6,548 nt of DNA from NCBI GenBank assembly GCA_027489295.1, contig JAIYAA010000031.1:1-6548 (forward strand). The letters run 5' to 3'. Below the pieces are notes generated by a model that worked only from the letters and a program-made list of their open reading frames with translations, did not search any database and had not been told where the DNA came from. Of this stretch, positions 5,314 through 6,548 are shown piece after piece; the stretch's first letter is position 1, and the number at the start of each line of letters is the position of its first letter. The translations under genes and the position numbers were made by a program. Source of the DNA: Sphingomonadales bacterium. Lineage in GTDB: Bacteria; Pseudomonadota; Alphaproteobacteria; Sphingomonadales; Sphingomonadaceae.

Positions 5314-6483
5314 TCAGCGCGGACCGCCGACGCCGCCGCCGGTCACCGGCGCCTGCGCGATATATTCGCCCGACTGGATGAACGGGATCGGATTGATCGC
5401 ATGCCCGTCCAGCCGCACCTCATAATGGAGGTGCGTGCCGGTGGAGCGCCCGGTCGAGCCCATCAGGCCGATGATCTGGCCGCGGCGCACGCGGGTGTTG
5501 TCGGCGACGAGGATCTTCGAGAGGTGGCCATAGCGGGTCTCGAGACCGCGGCCATGGTTGATCTCGACGAGGTTGCCGTAGCCGCCCTGGCGGCCGGCGT
5601 GCGAGACGATGCCGTCCGCGGTCGCATAGATGGGCGTGCCCATCTCGCCGGGGATGTCGACACCGGCATGCATCGCCGCGGTGCCGCGGAACGGATCCGA
5701 GCGGACGCCGAAGTGCGAAGTGAAGCTCACATGCTGCACCGGCTGCATCGACGGGATCGAGATCGACGAGGATTCGATCGAATCGAGCTTCTTCCACGTC
5801 TCGAACAGCGAGCGGAACTGGGCGTCGGCATCGGCGCTGACCGCGGTGGTCGCATCGTCGTCGCTCACGGGCTCATAGGGCCCGCCCATCGCGACGCTGA
5901 CCTTGACGAAACGGTGCGGCGCGAGGCCGAGATGCTGGAGCCGCGCGGACGCCTGGCGCACCCGCGCCTCTCCGACCTTCTGCGCCTGCGCGGCGAGCGC
6001 GACCTGGCGCGCCTCCACCTTGCGCAGCGGGGCAGCGATTTCGTCGGTCAGCGCGCTGGTCTTCTGCGGCACGGCCTGCAGATCGGCCTCGAGCACCGAG
6101 CGATCCGCCTTGCCCGAGACGACCGCGTTCAGCACCGCCTGGCGCTGCTCGATCTTGGCGGCCTGGAGGCGGGCGGTTTCCTTGGCGGCGGCAACCTCGG
6201 CGCGCATGCGGGCGACTTCGGCGCGCATCGCGGCGACCTGCGCCTCGGGCGAACCGGCCACCGGCGCGGTATAGGCGATCGCGCCGGCCATCGCCTGCGA
6301 CACGCCATAGCCCGAAAACAGCACGGTCATCACCGCGGCGCTGGCGAACAGCAGCTGCGAACGGCCGCCTACGCTGAATCGGCGCAGCTTGCCGCCTTCG
6401 TGGAGGATCACGTCCCGCGTGGTGAAGAAGTCCCGGAACTTGTGCGCAAAGTCAACGTTCTCGCGATCGGACGGTACGGCCAT
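5314..6483 (-). CDS. Membrane-anchored M23 (LytM) peptidoglycan endopeptidase with coiled coil
   Basis: The protein has 389 residues. Residues 1-42 are a charged cytoplasmic segment (TTRDVILHEGGKLRRF), resembling the N-terminal domain seen on many alphaproteobacterial M23 proteins. One membrane segment at about 43-70 would place the rest in the periplasm. Residues 78-182 are an Ala/Glu/Arg-rich coiled coil (repeated MRAEV), then a linker, then the LytM domain from about 250. Its zinc ligands are intact: H272 and D276 (HAGVD) and H353 (HLH), with H320 (RYGH) and H351 as catalytic histidines. Unlike degenerate EnvC/NlpD-type activators, it should therefore be able to cut peptide cross-links itself, probably in septal or elongation wall remodelling. 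A glycine-rich tail (381-388) ends it. ATG 6483 has GGGGA five bases upstream. erpA and xth follow on the same strand. The 65 bases upstream show no gene and no promoter I can defend. Confidence 0.93.
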   Translation of the reverse strand: MAVPSDRENVDFAHKFRDFFTTRDVILHEGGKLRRFSVGGRSQLLFASAAVMTVLFSGYGVSQAMAGAIAYTAPVAGSPEAQVAAMRAEVARMRAEVAAAKETARLQAAKIEQRQAVLNAVVSGKADRSVLEADLQAVPQKTSALTDEIAAPLRKVEARQVALAAQAQKVGEARVRQASARLQHLGLAPHRFVKVSVAMGGPYEPVSDDDATTAVSADADAQFRSLFETWKKLDSIESSSISIPSMQPVQHVSFTSHFGVRSDPFRGTAAMHAGVDIPGEMGTPIYATADGIVSHAGRQGGYGNLVEINHGRGLETRYGHLSKILVADNTRVRRGQIIGLMGSTGRSTGTHLHYEVRLDGHAINPIPFIQSGEYIAQAPVTGGGVGGPR

Positions 6484-6548
6484 GAGTCCCCGGCAAATTC
6501 ATGGAAGCAAACACCGTAGCGACCCGGCGCACGCTTCAAGATGATGCA

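Noticed and set aside
4936..6519. Plus-strand open frame of 527 codons opposite erpA and the M23 gene
   Set aside because: The translation is an Arg/Ala/His-rich shadow with no domain pattern, lying antisense to two proteins with full catalytic motifs. Long antisense frames are common in GC-rich genomes.
1..6548. Search for mobile elements, tRNA/rRNA genes, CRISPR arrays, toxin-antitoxin or defence genes
   Set aside because: No terminal inverted repeats with a transposase, no regularly spaced direct repeats, no cloverleaf-like sequence and no protein of those families were found. The window reads as ordinary chromosome.

Overview
The window looks like a piece of chromosome from a GC-rich alphaproteobacterium, most likely a sphingomonad. 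This rests on the strongly GC-biased codon third positions, on an ErpA-type carrier immediately followed by an alphaproteobacterial-style exonuclease III, and on small secreted proteins ending in a C-x-TR-x-x-W motif that I associate with this group. The taxonomic call is inference. I see no transposon, integrase, phage gene, tRNA, rRNA or CRISPR array, and base composition looks even except for one AT-richer gap near 3990-4125.

Left part (1-1972), all on the minus strand: an exported polysaccharide-deacetylase-family protein cut by the window edge, then upstream of it a very clear intrinsic terminator that ends the transcript of an integral-membrane fatty acid desaturase with all three histidine boxes. 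Middle (1973-3264): a short divergent intergenic region and a plus-strand GNAT-fold protein of the YghO / bacterial-ceramide-synthase-like (BcerS-like) family. A hairpin separates it from the next, convergent genes. Next (3275-4138), minus strand: two tandem small secreted proteins that are paralogues of each other, each with a good ribosome binding site, separated by a hairpin plus T-run. They are followed by a 220-base AT-richer gap holding a nested palindrome. Right part (4139-6483), minus strand: an M23 (LytM) cell-wall endopeptidase with a membrane anchor and coiled coil, then the iron-sulfur carrier ErpA, then exonuclease III (Xth). Spacings of 49 and 10 bases make co-transcription plausible.

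Functionally, three genes concern the cell envelope (deacetylase, desaturase, M23 peptidase) and the BcerS-like acyltransferase may be a fourth. ErpA and Xth are housekeeping. The points most worth following are the divergent desaturase / BcerS-like pair (a possible lipid or sphingolipid modification pair), the undescribed two-cysteine secreted paralogues, and the terminator-like hairpin lying directly before the ribosome binding site of the second paralogue. I do not see a clearly new multi-gene system such as a defence island.
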